Of a stretch of 64,000 bases of DNA, positions 54,140 to 62,488 are shown piece after piece; position 1 is the stretch's first letter; each line of letters begins with the position of its first letter. The stretch spans positions 62,001 to 126,000 of the forward strand of contig NZ_SRLA01000007.1 of assembly GCF_004745825.1 (NCBI RefSeq), in the 5' to 3' direction. The position numbers were made by a program, and so were the translations under genes. The notes beneath the pieces are model-generated. The model was not told the origin of the DNA. It worked only from the letters and a program-made list of their open reading frames with translations, and searched no databases. Source of the DNA: Hymenobacter fodinae. Its GTDB lineage: Bacteria > Bacteroidota > Bacteroidia > Cytophagales > Hymenobacteraceae.

Positions 54140-54709
54140 CTACCACTGACGGCGGATACGGCTGAGCGTTTCAGCCGTGACGCCCAGGTAGGAGGCCACC
54201 ATGTGCTGCGGAATGCGCTGCACCAACCCCGGGTACTTTTGCAGAAACTCGCGGTACTTCTGCTCGGCCGAATAGCTGATGGCCGAGTGCACCCTATCCT
54301 GCGCGGCCATAAAGCTGCGGAGTACCAAAGCCTTGACCACTTTGTCGAAGGCCGGTATTTCCCGGCGCAGGCGCTCGAAGTCGTCGTTGTGCAGCACGAT
54401 TACCGTGGAGTCCTCCATAGCCTCGATGTTGTAGCGAGAAGGCTGGTGGGAGAGCAGGCTTTCCTGGTCGGTGGCCCACCAATTTTCTACGGCAAACCCG
54501 ATAATGTGCTCCAGGCCTTTGGCATCGACGGAGTAGGTGCGCAGGCAGCCGCTGGCCACGAAGGCGTTGGATTGCCACCCGTCGCCGGCCTGGAGCAGGT
54601 ACTGCCGCTTGCGCAGCGTACGCACGGTGCTTGCCGCCCGAATGTGTTCGATTTCGGCCGGGGTGAAGAATTCTTTACGCTGCAGATACTGCTCAAATAC
54701 AGCGAACAT
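54140..54709 (-). CDS. Crp/Fnr-family transcriptional regulator
   Basis: A 189-residue regulator: cNMP-binding beta-roll (about 20-110, with LQAGDGWQSNAFVASGCLRTY), dimer helix and C-terminal helix-turn-helix (PQHMVASYLGVTAETLSRI). It is of the short Bacteroidota type with no FNR iron-sulfur cysteine cluster. The ATG at 54709 is preferred; the open frame goes to 54808. It lies between dps and a quinone oxidoreductase and is one candidate regulator for the TTGAC sites in this region. Confidence 0.88.
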   Translation of the reverse strand: MFAVFEQYLQRKEFFTPAEIEHIRAASTVRTLRKRQYLLQAGDGWQSNAFVASGCLRTYSVDAKGLEHIIGFAVENWWATDQESLLSHQPSRYNIEAMEDSTVIVLHNDDFERLRREIPAFDKVVKALVLRSFMAAQDRVHSAISYSAEQKYREFLQKYPGLVQRIPQHMVASYLGVTAETLSRIRRQW

Positions 54710-54816
54710 GGGCGGAGACGAGGATGGTACCGAACGCAAAAGAATACACTTTTTCTCTAAGCCTGTGCATGCCCCAGCTTCCTCGGTCCCTGTTGCGCCC
54801 GGCGGCACCGTTTTAT

Positions 54817-55809
54817 TTATGGTAGCAAGAGTACCGAGCCCGTGGTGCGCCGGTCTTCCAGGTCCGCGTGGGCTTGGGCGGCTTGGGCCAAGGAGTAGGT
54901 TTGCGTTGTCAGCTCCCCGAACCAGCCCCGCTCGAGGGCTGCGTACACTTCCGCTGCGGCCTGCTCCAACACCGCTTGGGTGGGCAGGTAGGTGCCTAGT
55001 ACTGGCCTGACCACGGTAAGCTGCCGCCGGGCAAGCTCGGCGGGTGCCAGCGACTGGGGCTGTCCCGACGACGCTCCGTAGAGCACGAGCGTACCCCCGG
55101 GCTTTACCACGGGCACGGAGGCGGCAAACGTCGCCTGGCCTACGCCGTCATAGACGACATCAACTCCTTGCCCGGCGGTGATTTCCAGTACGCGGGCCGC
55201 AAAATCTTCCTGATCGGTGGCAATGGCATGGTCGAGGTAAGGCTGTACGGCGGCCAGCTTCGCGGCCGTGCCTACCGTGCCAATCACCGTGGCGCCCAGG
55301 GCCCGGGCCCAGCGGGCCGTCAGGCTGCCCACGCCCCCGGCCGCGGCGTGCACCAGCACTACGGTGCCGGCCGGCACCGGGTAAATGCGCCGGAGCAAGG
55401 CCCACGCCATCAGCCCCTTGGTCGTCACGGCTGCTGCCTCGGTCAGCGTGATTTTATCCGGTAAGTGGACCAGACCATTGGTGGACATCAGACGAACTTC
55501 GGCGTACGCCCCCGCCACAAAGTGGTAGGCTACCCGGTCGCCGATCCGGAACCCAGTCACGTTCGGGCCGACGGCTTCGATGGTACCGGCCGCCTCCACA
55601 CCGGGCACGAAGGGGAAGGAGTGAACGGCAAACGTGCCGTTGCGGAAGTAGGTATCGACGAAGTTGACGCCGATGGCCGCCTGGCGCACGCGTACCTGCC
55701 CCGGCCCTGGTGCTCCGACTGTTTCCTGACCATACCTCAGGACCGCAGGTGGCCCGGGCGCTTGCATCGTGACCACACCAGTAGGTGCGTTTAGTGAAAG
55801 AGAGTCCAT
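54817..55809 (-). CDS. Zinc-less NADPH:quinone oxidoreductase (QorA type)
   Basis: A 330-residue medium-chain reductase: GVNFVDTYFRNG, NADPH loop HAAAGGVGSL and the conserved PLxxAPDAH-like loop replaced by ALERGWFGE near the end. It reduces quinones with NADPH and protects against electrophiles. It starts 42 bp after the SDR stop, so the two could be one operon. Confidence 0.9.
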   Translation of the reverse strand: MDSLSLNAPTGVVTMQAPGPPAVLRYGQETVGAPGPGQVRVRQAAIGVNFVDTYFRNGTFAVHSFPFVPGVEAAGTIEAVGPNVTGFRIGDRVAYHFVAGAYAEVRLMSTNGLVHLPDKITLTEAAAVTTKGLMAWALLRRIYPVPAGTVVLVHAAAGGVGSLTARWARALGATVIGTVGTAAKLAAVQPYLDHAIATDQEDFAARVLEITAGQGVDVVYDGVGQATFAASVPVVKPGGTLVLYGASSGQPQSLAPAELARRQLTVVRPVLGTYLPTQAVLEQAAAEVYAALERGWFGELTTQTYSLAQAAQAHADLEDRRTTGSVLLLP

Positions 55810-55851
55810 AGATAATAGTGAAAGAACGGGAAGACCGAACGTCCGAGCCGG

Positions 55852-56598
55852 TTAGGCGCTTTGCCCACCATCCACATTGATGGTGGCCCCGGTGATGTAA
55901 GAGGCTTCGGCGCTGGCCAGGAAAGCCACCGTGGCGGCAATTTCCTCGACCCGCCCGTAGCGCCCCAGCGCCGTGCCGGCGGCTTGCGCTGGCGCAAAGT
56001 CGCTTGTGGCCGGGTTCATGTCCGTATCAATGTTGCCGGGCTGTATCACGTTCACCGTAATGCCTTTAGAACCTAAGTCGCGGGCCCAGCCGCGGGTGTA
56101 GGCGGCCACGGCGGCTTTCGTGGCCACGTAGTCGGCAATACCCGGGAAGGGGGCCCGACTGCCGCCGGTAGACCCGATGGAGATGATGCGCCCCCCCTCG
56201 CCGATATAGGGCACGGCGGCCCGTACGGTGGCAGCCACGCCCGCTACATTGACGGCTAGTTGCCGGTCGAAGGCAGCCAGGTCGGCGGTGGCATCGTCGA
56301 CGGTACCGGTAATAAACAAGCCCGCATTATTCACCAGCACATCAATGCGGCCGAATTGCGTTACTGTTTCGGTGATGGCTGCCCGAATAGCGCTGGTATC
56401 GCCACTATCGGCTCGAATGGCTAAGGCCCGGCGGCCCGTACTGGCTAGCTCGGCCACCAAGGTGTCGGCCTGGGCCGCGGAGTGGGTGTAGGTGAAGGCC
56501 ACATCGGCACCTTCCGCCGCCAACCGGCGCACAATGCCGGCCCCAATGCCACGGCTGCCACCCGTTACAAAAGCAATTTTATCGGTCAAGCGATTCAT
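55852..56598 (-). CDS. SDR-family oxidoreductase (3-oxoacyl-ACP reductase-like)
   Basis: A 248-residue classical SDR: VTGGSRGIGAG at residues 11-21, NNAGL, Ser in ISIGSTGGS and the YVATKAA pair. The C-terminus INVDGGQSA is standard. Substitution loops (NIDTDMNPAT) match the glucose/3-oxoacyl branch. It starts the SDR-quinone reductase operon, under a promoter with two Crp/Fnr-like sites. Confidence 0.9.
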   Translation of the reverse strand: MNRLTDKIAFVTGGSRGIGAGIVRRLAAEGADVAFTYTHSAAQADTLVAELASTGRRALAIRADSGDTSAIRAAITETVTQFGRIDVLVNNAGLFITGTVDDATADLAAFDRQLAVNVAGVAATVRAAVPYIGEGGRIISIGSTGGSRAPFPGIADYVATKAAVAAYTRGWARDLGSKGITVNVIQPGNIDTDMNPATSDFAPAQAAGTALGRYGRVEEIAATVAFLASAEASYITGATINVDGGQSA

Positions 56599-56690
56599 AA
56601 AAAGAGGTGAGTTGCAGCAAGCAGTTCTAGTGAGTTGCTGCGGGTTGTAGGATAGTGTCGGCCCTAGCTATCAGGACTGTTTCGACACGA

Positions 56691-56757
56691 CAAAGGTCCC
56701 ATTCTCCCTCCGCCACCCTCGTTGACAATTATCAAGAAAACACGTTGACAATTGTCA
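56691..56757 (-). promoter_or_regulatory. SDR promoter with two Crp/Fnr-like palindromes
   Basis: TTGACAATTATCAA (56722-56735) and the perfect palindrome TTGACAATTGTCAA (56744-56757) lie 22 bp apart, two helical turns. On the minus strand GACCTTTG (56698-56691) is a -7 candidate, 34 bp from the nearer palindrome. The rest of the 286-bp gap shows nothing else. Confidence 0.6.
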
Positions 56758-56885
56758 AGGAAAATCTTTAGCCCTAGTCAGGTAGGAGAGTGCCTACCCC
56801 AGGGACTGCGCTGCTACTATAGATGAACCTCCACCCAGTACACACCCAATAACTGGCAAGGCACGGGGATGAAAGCCACCCCAGG

Positions 56886-58292
56886 CTACTCGCCGACTAG
56901 CACCGGCGCGCTGCCGGCCGCTTTAGGGGCGACAACCACGCGCCGATACGCTCTGCCCACAGGGGCCTGATCGGCATTCGACACCGCTTGCACGGGGCCG
57001 AGGGTCTGGGCCATGGCCCCGCCTTTGGCATCGGTGCGCACCGTGAGCAGGAGGTAGTCGCGGGAGTAAGGCGCCTGGGTAGCTTGGCTGAGGTAGACGT
57101 CGTATTCGGTGTCGGGCAGCAAGTGCATCAGCGAGAAGGAGGCAAGGTCGACCAGCCCCTCGGAGCGCGTGACCAGGGAGCCAGCCGCCGCCCCGCCGCT
57201 AACTGCCTTTAGCTCGCGTACCACGGCGGGCTGATCCACGAGTTGCCGACCTAGGTTGCTGAGGCCCGACGCGCCCGCGGGCACGGCCTCCGGCACGTAC
57301 ACCAGTGCCATGGGGGCCTGGCCGACTTTCACTTTCCCGGCCACCTGGTTGGTGGCCGTGTTAATTGCTACTACCGAGTCGCCGTTTTCCAAATCCACGT
57401 ACACGCGGCTGTCGTCGCCCGAAGCCCAGAGGCCGTGCGGCAGCGCCCCCACCGGAATGGTGGCCAGCTGCCGGAAGCCCGGTTCGCGGGAGTACACTTT
57501 CACCACGTTCTCGCCGCCCACACTCACGTAGGCCACCTTGCCCAGCTTGGTATCCAGGGTGGTGACGTGGTTGGTTACGGGGCCGGTATCCAGCACTTTC
57601 GTGATGCGCAACGTCTTCACATCCAGCACCGATACTTTACCCACGTCTTTGTGCGTAAACCATACCTGCTGGCCATCTTTGGTGGCGAAGATGTTGGGCG
57701 AAAAGGGACTGGTGACGGGCAGGCGTTTGACGACTTTGTACGTGGCCGCGTCCACTACTGTCAGCTCCGGCGAGAAGCTGGAGCACACGAACGCCAGCTT
57801 GTTATCGGGGCTGAAAGCCACCATGCCGGGCCCGTTGGGCACCGGCACGCGGCGGGTTTCGCGCAGGGTAGCCACGTCAATCACCGACACGTAGTCCTCG
57901 CCGCGCACCGTCACCCACACCTCCTTGCCGCTGGGCCGGAACGTCGGCTCGTGCGGGGCCCGGCCCACGTACACGTTGCCCTTGATAGCGTTGGTGGCGG
58001 GGTCGATGAAAGTCACGTTGTTGGAGCCAATCGACACCACGGCCAGCGTTTTGTGGTTGGGCGCCAGGCCTAGGCCGTGCACCAGCGCCTGCCCCCGGTA
58101 GAGCGGCGTCAAAATGTCGGGCTGGGGTTTGCCCAGAATAATTTGGCCCAACAGCTTGTTATCCACCGGATCAATAACCGATACGGTGTTGGAAATCTGG
58201 TCGGCAGTGTATACCCGGTCGCGGTGGCTCACGGCCTGAGCGTGGCCGGAAAGGGCGCTGGCGAGCAGCAGCCCGGCAAGCAAGTATTTCAT
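56886..58292 (-). CDS. YncE-like beta-propeller protein, secreted
   Basis: A 468-residue protein with a signal peptide (YLLAGLLLASALSGHAQ). The body has repeated YVTN-type blades (YTADQISNTVSVIDP, ATNAIKGNVYVGRAPHEP, VDVATLRETRRVPV-like units) to about residue 330, then a C-terminal beta-rich extension of about 130 residues (DTEYDVYLSQATQAPYS). The blades should form a seven-fold propeller in the periplasm. It lies 11 bp after the DUF305 gene in an operon cupin-DUF305-propeller. Partners of this type often carry or sense metal or substrate in the envelope. Confidence 0.88.
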   Translation of the reverse strand: MKYLLAGLLLASALSGHAQAVSHRDRVYTADQISNTVSVIDPVDNKLLGQIILGKPQPDILTPLYRGQALVHGLGLAPNHKTLAVVSIGSNNVTFIDPATNAIKGNVYVGRAPHEPTFRPSGKEVWVTVRGEDYVSVIDVATLRETRRVPVPNGPGMVAFSPDNKLAFVCSSFSPELTVVDAATYKVVKRLPVTSPFSPNIFATKDGQQVWFTHKDVGKVSVLDVKTLRITKVLDTGPVTNHVTTLDTKLGKVAYVSVGGENVVKVYSREPGFRQLATIPVGALPHGLWASGDDSRVYVDLENGDSVVAINTATNQVAGKVKVGQAPMALVYVPEAVPAGASGLSNLGRQLVDQPAVVRELKAVSGGAAAGSLVTRSEGLVDLASFSLMHLLPDTEYDVYLSQATQAPYSRDYLLLTVRTDAKGGAMAQTLGPVQAVSNADQAPVGRAYRRVVVAPKAAGSAPVLVGE

Positions 58293-58303
58293 GGTAGGAA
58301 AGA

Positions 58304-58810
58304 TTAGTGGTGGGCGGGCGCAGCCGGAGTAGGCGGCGCAGGAGGAGTTGGGGCCGGGCTAACGTTGAGGGCGTTGTGCTGGCGCAGCCAAGCCTGCATC
58401 TGCTGAATCTCGATTTGCTGCTCGGCGATGATGCTCTGCGCCAGGCGGCGCAGCTCGGGGTCTTGGCCGTACAGCAATTGCAAGCGGGCCATGTCCACGG
58501 CGCCCTGGTGGTGGGGTACCATCATGGCCGCAAAGCTGGCGTCGAGGTCGGTCGGCGGCACGCCGCCCATCTGCTGCATGCCGCGGTCCATTACCGTCAT
58601 CACCGAATCCATCTGCTGGTGAAAAGCCGCCGCGGTCGTACCGGGAGCTAGGGCAGGGTGGACCATGCCGGCCATGTGGGGCGGGGCCGGCGGCAGACTA
58701 CTTGGGGCGGCTGACAGGCGGTGGTGGTCGTGCGTTTGCGCGTGCGCCACGGCTATGGGCGTCGTAGCCAGGAACGCAAGCAGAGCCCCATATTTTAAAG
58801 TGAACCTCAT
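58304..58810 (-). CDS. DUF305 family secreted protein
   Basis: A 168-residue product with a signal peptide (ALLAFLATTPIAVAHA-Q), a His/Pro/Met-rich linker and a DUF305 domain with the signature MMVPHHQGAVDMA (about residues 96-108). DUF305 proteins are ferritin-like helical bundles often linked to copper or other metals. The C-terminus is Pro/Ala-rich. It starts 11 bp after the cupin gene ends. Confidence 0.9.
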   Translation of the reverse strand: MRFTLKYGALLAFLATTPIAVAHAQTHDHHRLSAAPSSLPPAPPHMAGMVHPALAPGTTAAAFHQQMDSVMTVMDRGMQQMGGVPPTDLDASFAAMMVPHHQGAVDMARLQLLYGQDPELRRLAQSIIAEQQIEIQQMQAWLRQHNALNVSPAPTPPAPPTPAAPAHH

Positions 58811-58821
58811 TAGTGAAGTGA

Positions 58822-59331
58822 TTAGGTAGGGAGCATAAATGAGCGCCTCCGCTTATAAATGGCAGGGGGGAGGCTACGCAATCGGCTCCCTGCTGGGCGG
58901 GGCGGCCCGATCACTTCATCGCCTACTTCGGCCGAAGCCTGGGCAAACGCTGCCATATCAGGCGGGGTAGTGGGAAGGAGGCCCGTGGAGTCGGCCGGGG
59001 TACCCGCCGCCTTGAGCAGGCGGGCAAAACCGCTGGGCGAGGCAACTACCAGCCCGCGCGCGAGCCCAGGGCCGCTCACGACGGCATGCACCGTGCCGCG
59101 CGGAATGAAAAAGTTTTCGCCTGGTTTCACCACCACTACTCCAGCGTTGGTGGGCACCGTAAACTCGCCTTCCAGCCCAAACAAGAGCTCGGAATAGGCG
59201 GTGTGGCGGTGCATCGGTGTGGCTACTCCGGGCTGGAAAGTGCCCTCAATGAGGTCGTAGCGGCCCTCGGTAGTTTCGTCGTCAGCTAGGATGCGCGTGA
59301 GCGTACCCAGCAGCCAATAGGACTGGTTCAT
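58822..59331 (-). CDS. Cupin-domain protein
   Basis: A 169-residue single-cupin protein: PMHRHTAYSELLFGLEGEF holds the His-rich metal motif 1 and GENFFIPRGTVHAVVSG motif 2. No signal peptide is seen, so it is cytoplasmic. It heads the operon with DUF305 and the propeller protein (11-bp gaps). The C-terminal 60 residues are variable and may be disordered. Cupins of this form are often metal-dependent dioxygenases or sensors. Confidence 0.88.
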   Translation of the reverse strand: MNQSYWLLGTLTRILADDETTEGRYDLIEGTFQPGVATPMHRHTAYSELLFGLEGEFTVPTNAGVVVVKPGENFFIPRGTVHAVVSGPGLARGLVVASPSGFARLLKAAGTPADSTGLLPTTPPDMAAFAQASAEVGDEVIGPPRPAGSRLRSLPPAIYKRRRSFMLPT

Positions 59332-59397
59332 GCGTCACAAATGCTAGGTGGTGGAAGGTAGGATAGGGCACCGCGTTGCTGCCCGCCGCCAAGGCAA

Positions 59398-59440
59398 CAG
59401 CCCCCACTTTTACCCTGACTCAGGTAAAAAGCAGGGGCTG
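59398..59440 (-). terminator. Hairpin terminator after the esterase gene
   Basis: CAGCCCCCACTTTTACC (59398-59414) pairs with GGTAAAAAGCAGGGGCTG (59423-59440) with small mismatches around an 8-nt loop. It lies 26 bp past the esterase stop on the minus strand. The T run is weak. Confidence 0.55.
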
Positions 59441-59465
59441 AGAAAGCTAATTCGATAAGTGGAAG

Positions 59466-60437
59466 CTAGCCGAGACGCTTCTTCAGCTCGGCCGCCGCGT
59501 GCACAAATAGCGACTTCACGGCGGGCACGTCGGCTAGTGCATTGAGTAGGCCAAAGTCGTGAATCATGCCGTTGTAGCGGATGGTGGTGGCCGCCACGCC
59601 GGCCTCGCTCAGCTTGCGGCCGTAGGCTTCGCCCTCGTCGCGTAAGATGTCGTTTTCGGCCACCTGAATCAGCGCCGGGGGTAGGCCGGCCAACTGCTCG
59701 GGCGTAGCGTTTAGGGGCGAGGCATAGATTTCCTTGCGCTGGGCCGGATCGGTGGTGTACGTGTCCCACATCCATTTCATGAGCGGAGCGGTGAGGAAGC
59801 GGTCTTGGCCATACAGCTCAAACGACTCGGTGTCGAAAGCGGCGGAGGTCACGGGCCACAACAGGATTTGAAGCTTGATGTGGGGACCACCCTTTTCCTT
59901 GGCCAGCAGGCAGGTGACGGCTGACATGTTACCGCCTACGCTGTTGCCCACCACCGCCAGGTTCTTCCCGTCCACGTTGATGTCGGTCCCGTGCTCGGCT
60001 ACCCACTTGGTGGCGGCATAGATCTCGTTAATGGCCTGCGGGTACTGCGCGTCCGGGCTGGGCGTGTAGTCCACGAACACCGCCACGTAGCCCGAGGCCA
60101 CCACCAGGTCGCGCACCATGCGCTGGTGGGTGGGGAAGTCGCCGAGCACCCAGCCGCCGCCGTGGATGAAGATGAACGCGGGCAATACAGTAGTGGCCGT
60201 GCCGGTGGGGCGCACAATGTGCAGGGGCACTGTGTAGCCGTCCTGGGTAATGGTGCGCTGCGTGGTTTCCACGCCCGATAGGTCCACTGTAGCGGAGGCC
60301 TGGGCGCCGACCAGCACCTGGCGGGCGTCGGGCACGGGCAGCGTTTCGAGGCCGGGGCCGCCGGTGTTCAGGGCTTTTAGAAACGTGATGACCTGCGGGT
60401 CAAGGTGTTGGTCGGTGGCAAAAGCAGGGGCTTGCAT
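59466..60437 (-). CDS. Alpha/beta hydrolase, HSL/acetyl esterase type
   Basis: A 323-residue esterase: the oxyanion motif HGGGW (in FIFIHGGGWVLGDF), nucleophile GNSVGG (VVGNSVGGNMSA), Asp in the NDIL region and His in GMIHDF. It is complete. It is the last gene of the pirin-GNAT-NADP oxidoreductase-esterase run (61-bp gap) and precedes a terminator. It likely hydrolyses small esters. Confidence 0.9.
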   Translation of the reverse strand: MQAPAFATDQHLDPQVITFLKALNTGGPGLETLPVPDARQVLVGAQASATVDLSGVETTQRTITQDGYTVPLHIVRPTGTATTVLPAFIFIHGGGWVLGDFPTHQRMVRDLVVASGYVAVFVDYTPSPDAQYPQAINEIYAATKWVAEHGTDINVDGKNLAVVGNSVGGNMSAVTCLLAKEKGGPHIKLQILLWPVTSAAFDTESFELYGQDRFLTAPLMKWMWDTYTTDPAQRKEIYASPLNATPEQLAGLPPALIQVAENDILRDEGEAYGRKLSEAGVAATTIRYNGMIHDFGLLNALADVPAVKSLFVHAAAELKKRLG

Positions 60438-60498
60438 ACGAAAAGGAATTAGTTGGTTGAATGGCTGATGCGAGATGGAAAGTGGTAAGGGTGGCCTA

Positions 60499-61098
60499 CT
60501 ACGCCGGTAGTTTTAGCAGATTAACGCCCGAAAATGCGCCGCCAAACTGCTGGAGCCGCCCGCCGGTAGCGAGCTCGCCCAGGTCGAGCCCCGCAAAGCC
60601 CAGGTTGCCAATAAGGGCCAGCACCTCGGCTTTGGCCGCGGCATCGTCGCCGGAGATGACCACGACCCGCTGGCCGCCGCCTTCACCCGGGCTGGCCGCC
60701 AGCAAGGCCGCGGCGAGGGTGTTGAATGCCTTGACCACTCGCGCACCGGGGGCTTGCTCGGCCACGATTTCCGACGAAGTTTTCTCCCCCAAGTCTAGGG
60801 GCTTGAAGTCGGGAAAGTGAATGGCGTTGGTCGTGTCCACGAGGATCTGGTTTTTCCAGCCCGGCACTCGGGCCAAGACATCCGCTACTGCGTCCCACGG
60901 GACGGACAGCAGCACGAGGTCGGCCTGCGCGGCTTCTTCCACCGTGCGGGCTTTTACCCCCGGGCCGAGCGAGGCGGCCAGATTGATGAGCGCGGCCGGC
61001 CCCGATTTACTGCTGATGACAACCTCGAAGCCGGCCTGCGCGGCGTGGCGTGCAAATGCTTGGGCAATATTGCCCGCGCCGATGGTTCCTATTTTCAT
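60499..61098 (-). CDS. F420-dependent NADP oxidoreductase-like protein
   Basis: A 199-residue Rossmann protein: GTIGAGNIAQAFARH at the N-terminus, VDTTNAI and VVKAFNTLAA, the pattern of NpdG-type NADPH/F420 oxidoreductases. F420 is unlikely in Bacteroidota; similar proteins here probably bind only NADP(H). It sits between the GNAT and the esterase genes. Confidence 0.85.
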   Translation of the reverse strand: MKIGTIGAGNIAQAFARHAAQAGFEVVISSKSGPAALINLAASLGPGVKARTVEEAAQADLVLLSVPWDAVADVLARVPGWKNQILVDTTNAIHFPDFKPLDLGEKTSSEIVAEQAPGARVVKAFNTLAAALLAASPGEGGGQRVVVISGDDAAAKAEVLALIGNLGFAGLDLGELATGGRLQQFGGAFSGVNLLKLPA

Positions 61099-61165
61099 GA
61101 GAAATGACAGAAGGTGAATAAGCTAGGGTAGGGCAGACGCTTGCGCAGCGGCCGCCCTCTATCGG

Positions 61166-61483
61166 TTAAGGCGTACCCGCGGGTCGGTATCCGCGGGCCA
61201 CCAACCGGTACCATTCCGGGTGCCTGCGTAGATAACTCACCACGAAGGGGCACAGCGGAATGATAGTCAAGTGGTGCTCGGCACTGCGCTGGAATACTTT
61301 TTCCACGAGGGCGCTGCCCACGCCTTGGTTCTGCATAATCACCGGCACTTCGGTGTGAATCAGGGTAAGGAACTCGTGGTGAAGCTGGTACTCCAGGAAC
61401 GCGGTGAGGCCGCTGACAACCAGTTCAAATTGCTGGTCGTAGGTGTTGTCGTGCAGCGCTAGGCCGGCATACTCCTGTTTCAT
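61166..61483 (-). CDS. GNAT-like N-acetyltransferase
   Basis: A 105-residue small acetyltransferase (YjdJ/PF14542 type): LEYQLHHEFLTLIHTEVPV, then NQGVGSALVEKVF with the acetyl-CoA loop, and HLTIIPLCPFVVSYLRRHPEW with the conserved CPF and RHPE motifs. The ATG overlaps the pirin TGA by 4 bp. Substrate unknown. Confidence 0.9.
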   Translation of the reverse strand: MKQEYAGLALHDNTYDQQFELVVSGLTAFLEYQLHHEFLTLIHTEVPVIMQNQGVGSALVEKVFQRSAEHHLTIIPLCPFVVSYLRRHPEWYRLVARGYRPAGTP

Positions 61484-62397
61484 GGTTGGGGGCTGTAAGA
61501 CGCTACGTGCCGGCGGGGCGCCATTGCTTCGTACTGAATTTGCCCGTAGTCGCCAGCAAAAAAATCTTCGTAAGCCGTGGTTATTTCCTCGTGGCTATTC
61601 ATCACGAAAGGCCCTTGCATAACTGTGGATTCGGGGTAGGGCGCCCCACCAAATAGTATGACGTTGGTGGGCGAGATGCTCGGGTTGGTAAAGGTGATGG
61701 GGTCGGCCTCCGCTCCGAACAGCAGCAGTTCGCTCTGGCCGTAGGCTTGGCCGTTGATTCGTACCGGATCGGCGGGGACAAAAGCAGCGTAGTCGAGGCC
61801 CGCTTTGGTAGCCAGGGTAAACGTCGCCTTCGGGTTGAGCTGCAAGTGGTACAGGAACTGCGGACTGGCGGTAGGAACCGGCGAAGCAGCATCGCCTAAA
61901 GCGCCGAGCAGCACCCGCAGGCTGCCGGCCTCCTCTGGTAGCAGTACTACGGGCACGGCGGTAGCGTGGAGAGCTAGGTAGTCCGGCACTTCCATTTTGT
62001 GGCGGGCCGGCAGGTTAATCCAAAACTGCAAAGCGTGGAGCACGCCGCCCGTAGCCTGGAAGTGTCGGCTCGGCTGTTCGTCGTGGATAATGCCCCAGCC
62101 GGCTTTCATCCATTGCCCGCCGCCCGCTGCTGCTACGCCGTGGTGCCCGTAGCTGTCGTAGTGCTCTAGCTCACCACTCAGCACGTAGGTAAAGGTGGCA
62201 ATGCCCCGGTGCGGATGCGCCCCCTCGCCGGTAGGTGCCTGCGGAAGCTGACTCTCAAACTTGGTGGGGTACACGTGGTCCAGGAAAACAAACGGCCCCA
62301 CGGCGCCCACCATCCGACTGGGCAGCAACCGGTTAACCAGGAGCCTGCCTACTTTAGCATTGGTTCCTCCAAGCTGCGCAATGATGGGTTTAATCAT
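61480..62397 (-). CDS. Pirin family protein
   Basis: A 305-residue double-cupin pirin. The N-terminal domain has GPFVFLDHVYP, GAHPHRGIATFTYVLSGELEH and the HDEQPSR loop. The His ligands of motif 1 (HPHRG) and the Glu/His near EHYDSYGHHG are present. The C-terminal cupin is less conserved, as usual. Pirins bind Fe and act as quercetinase-like enzymes or redox-linked co-regulators. The start at 62397 follows the family; the frame is open to 62487. It heads an operon under a Crp/Fnr-like promoter. Confidence 0.92.
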   Translation of the reverse strand: MIKPIIAQLGGTNAKVGRLLVNRLLPSRMVGAVGPFVFLDHVYPTKFESQLPQAPTGEGAHPHRGIATFTYVLSGELEHYDSYGHHGVAAAGGGQWMKAGWGIIHDEQPSRHFQATGGVLHALQFWINLPARHKMEVPDYLALHATAVPVVLLPEEAGSLRVLLGALGDAASPVPTASPQFLYHLQLNPKATFTLATKAGLDYAAFVPADPVRINGQAYGQSELLLFGAEADPITFTNPSISPTNVILFGGAPYPESTVMQGPFVMNSHEEITTAYEDFFAGDYGQIQYEAMAPRRHVASYSPQP

Positions 62398-62443
62398 AGC
62401 CTGCGGACTGTAAAGCAGCACTAGTTGGCGTGAGCTGCTGGTA

Positions 62444-62488
62444 CAAAGGTGCCGAACCGCCTGACTCGCTGCCTTGACTTTTATCAAG
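62444..62488 (-). promoter_or_regulatory. pirin promoter with Crp/Fnr-like palindrome
   Basis: CTTGACTTTTATCAAG (62473-62488) lies 33 bp, centre to centre, from CACCTTTG (62451-62444 on the minus strand). The palindrome overlaps the last codons of the upstream Crp/Fnr gene, so one stretch is both coding and operator. The arrangement matches that of the dps promoter base for base in the -7 element and in spacing. Confidence 0.6.
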
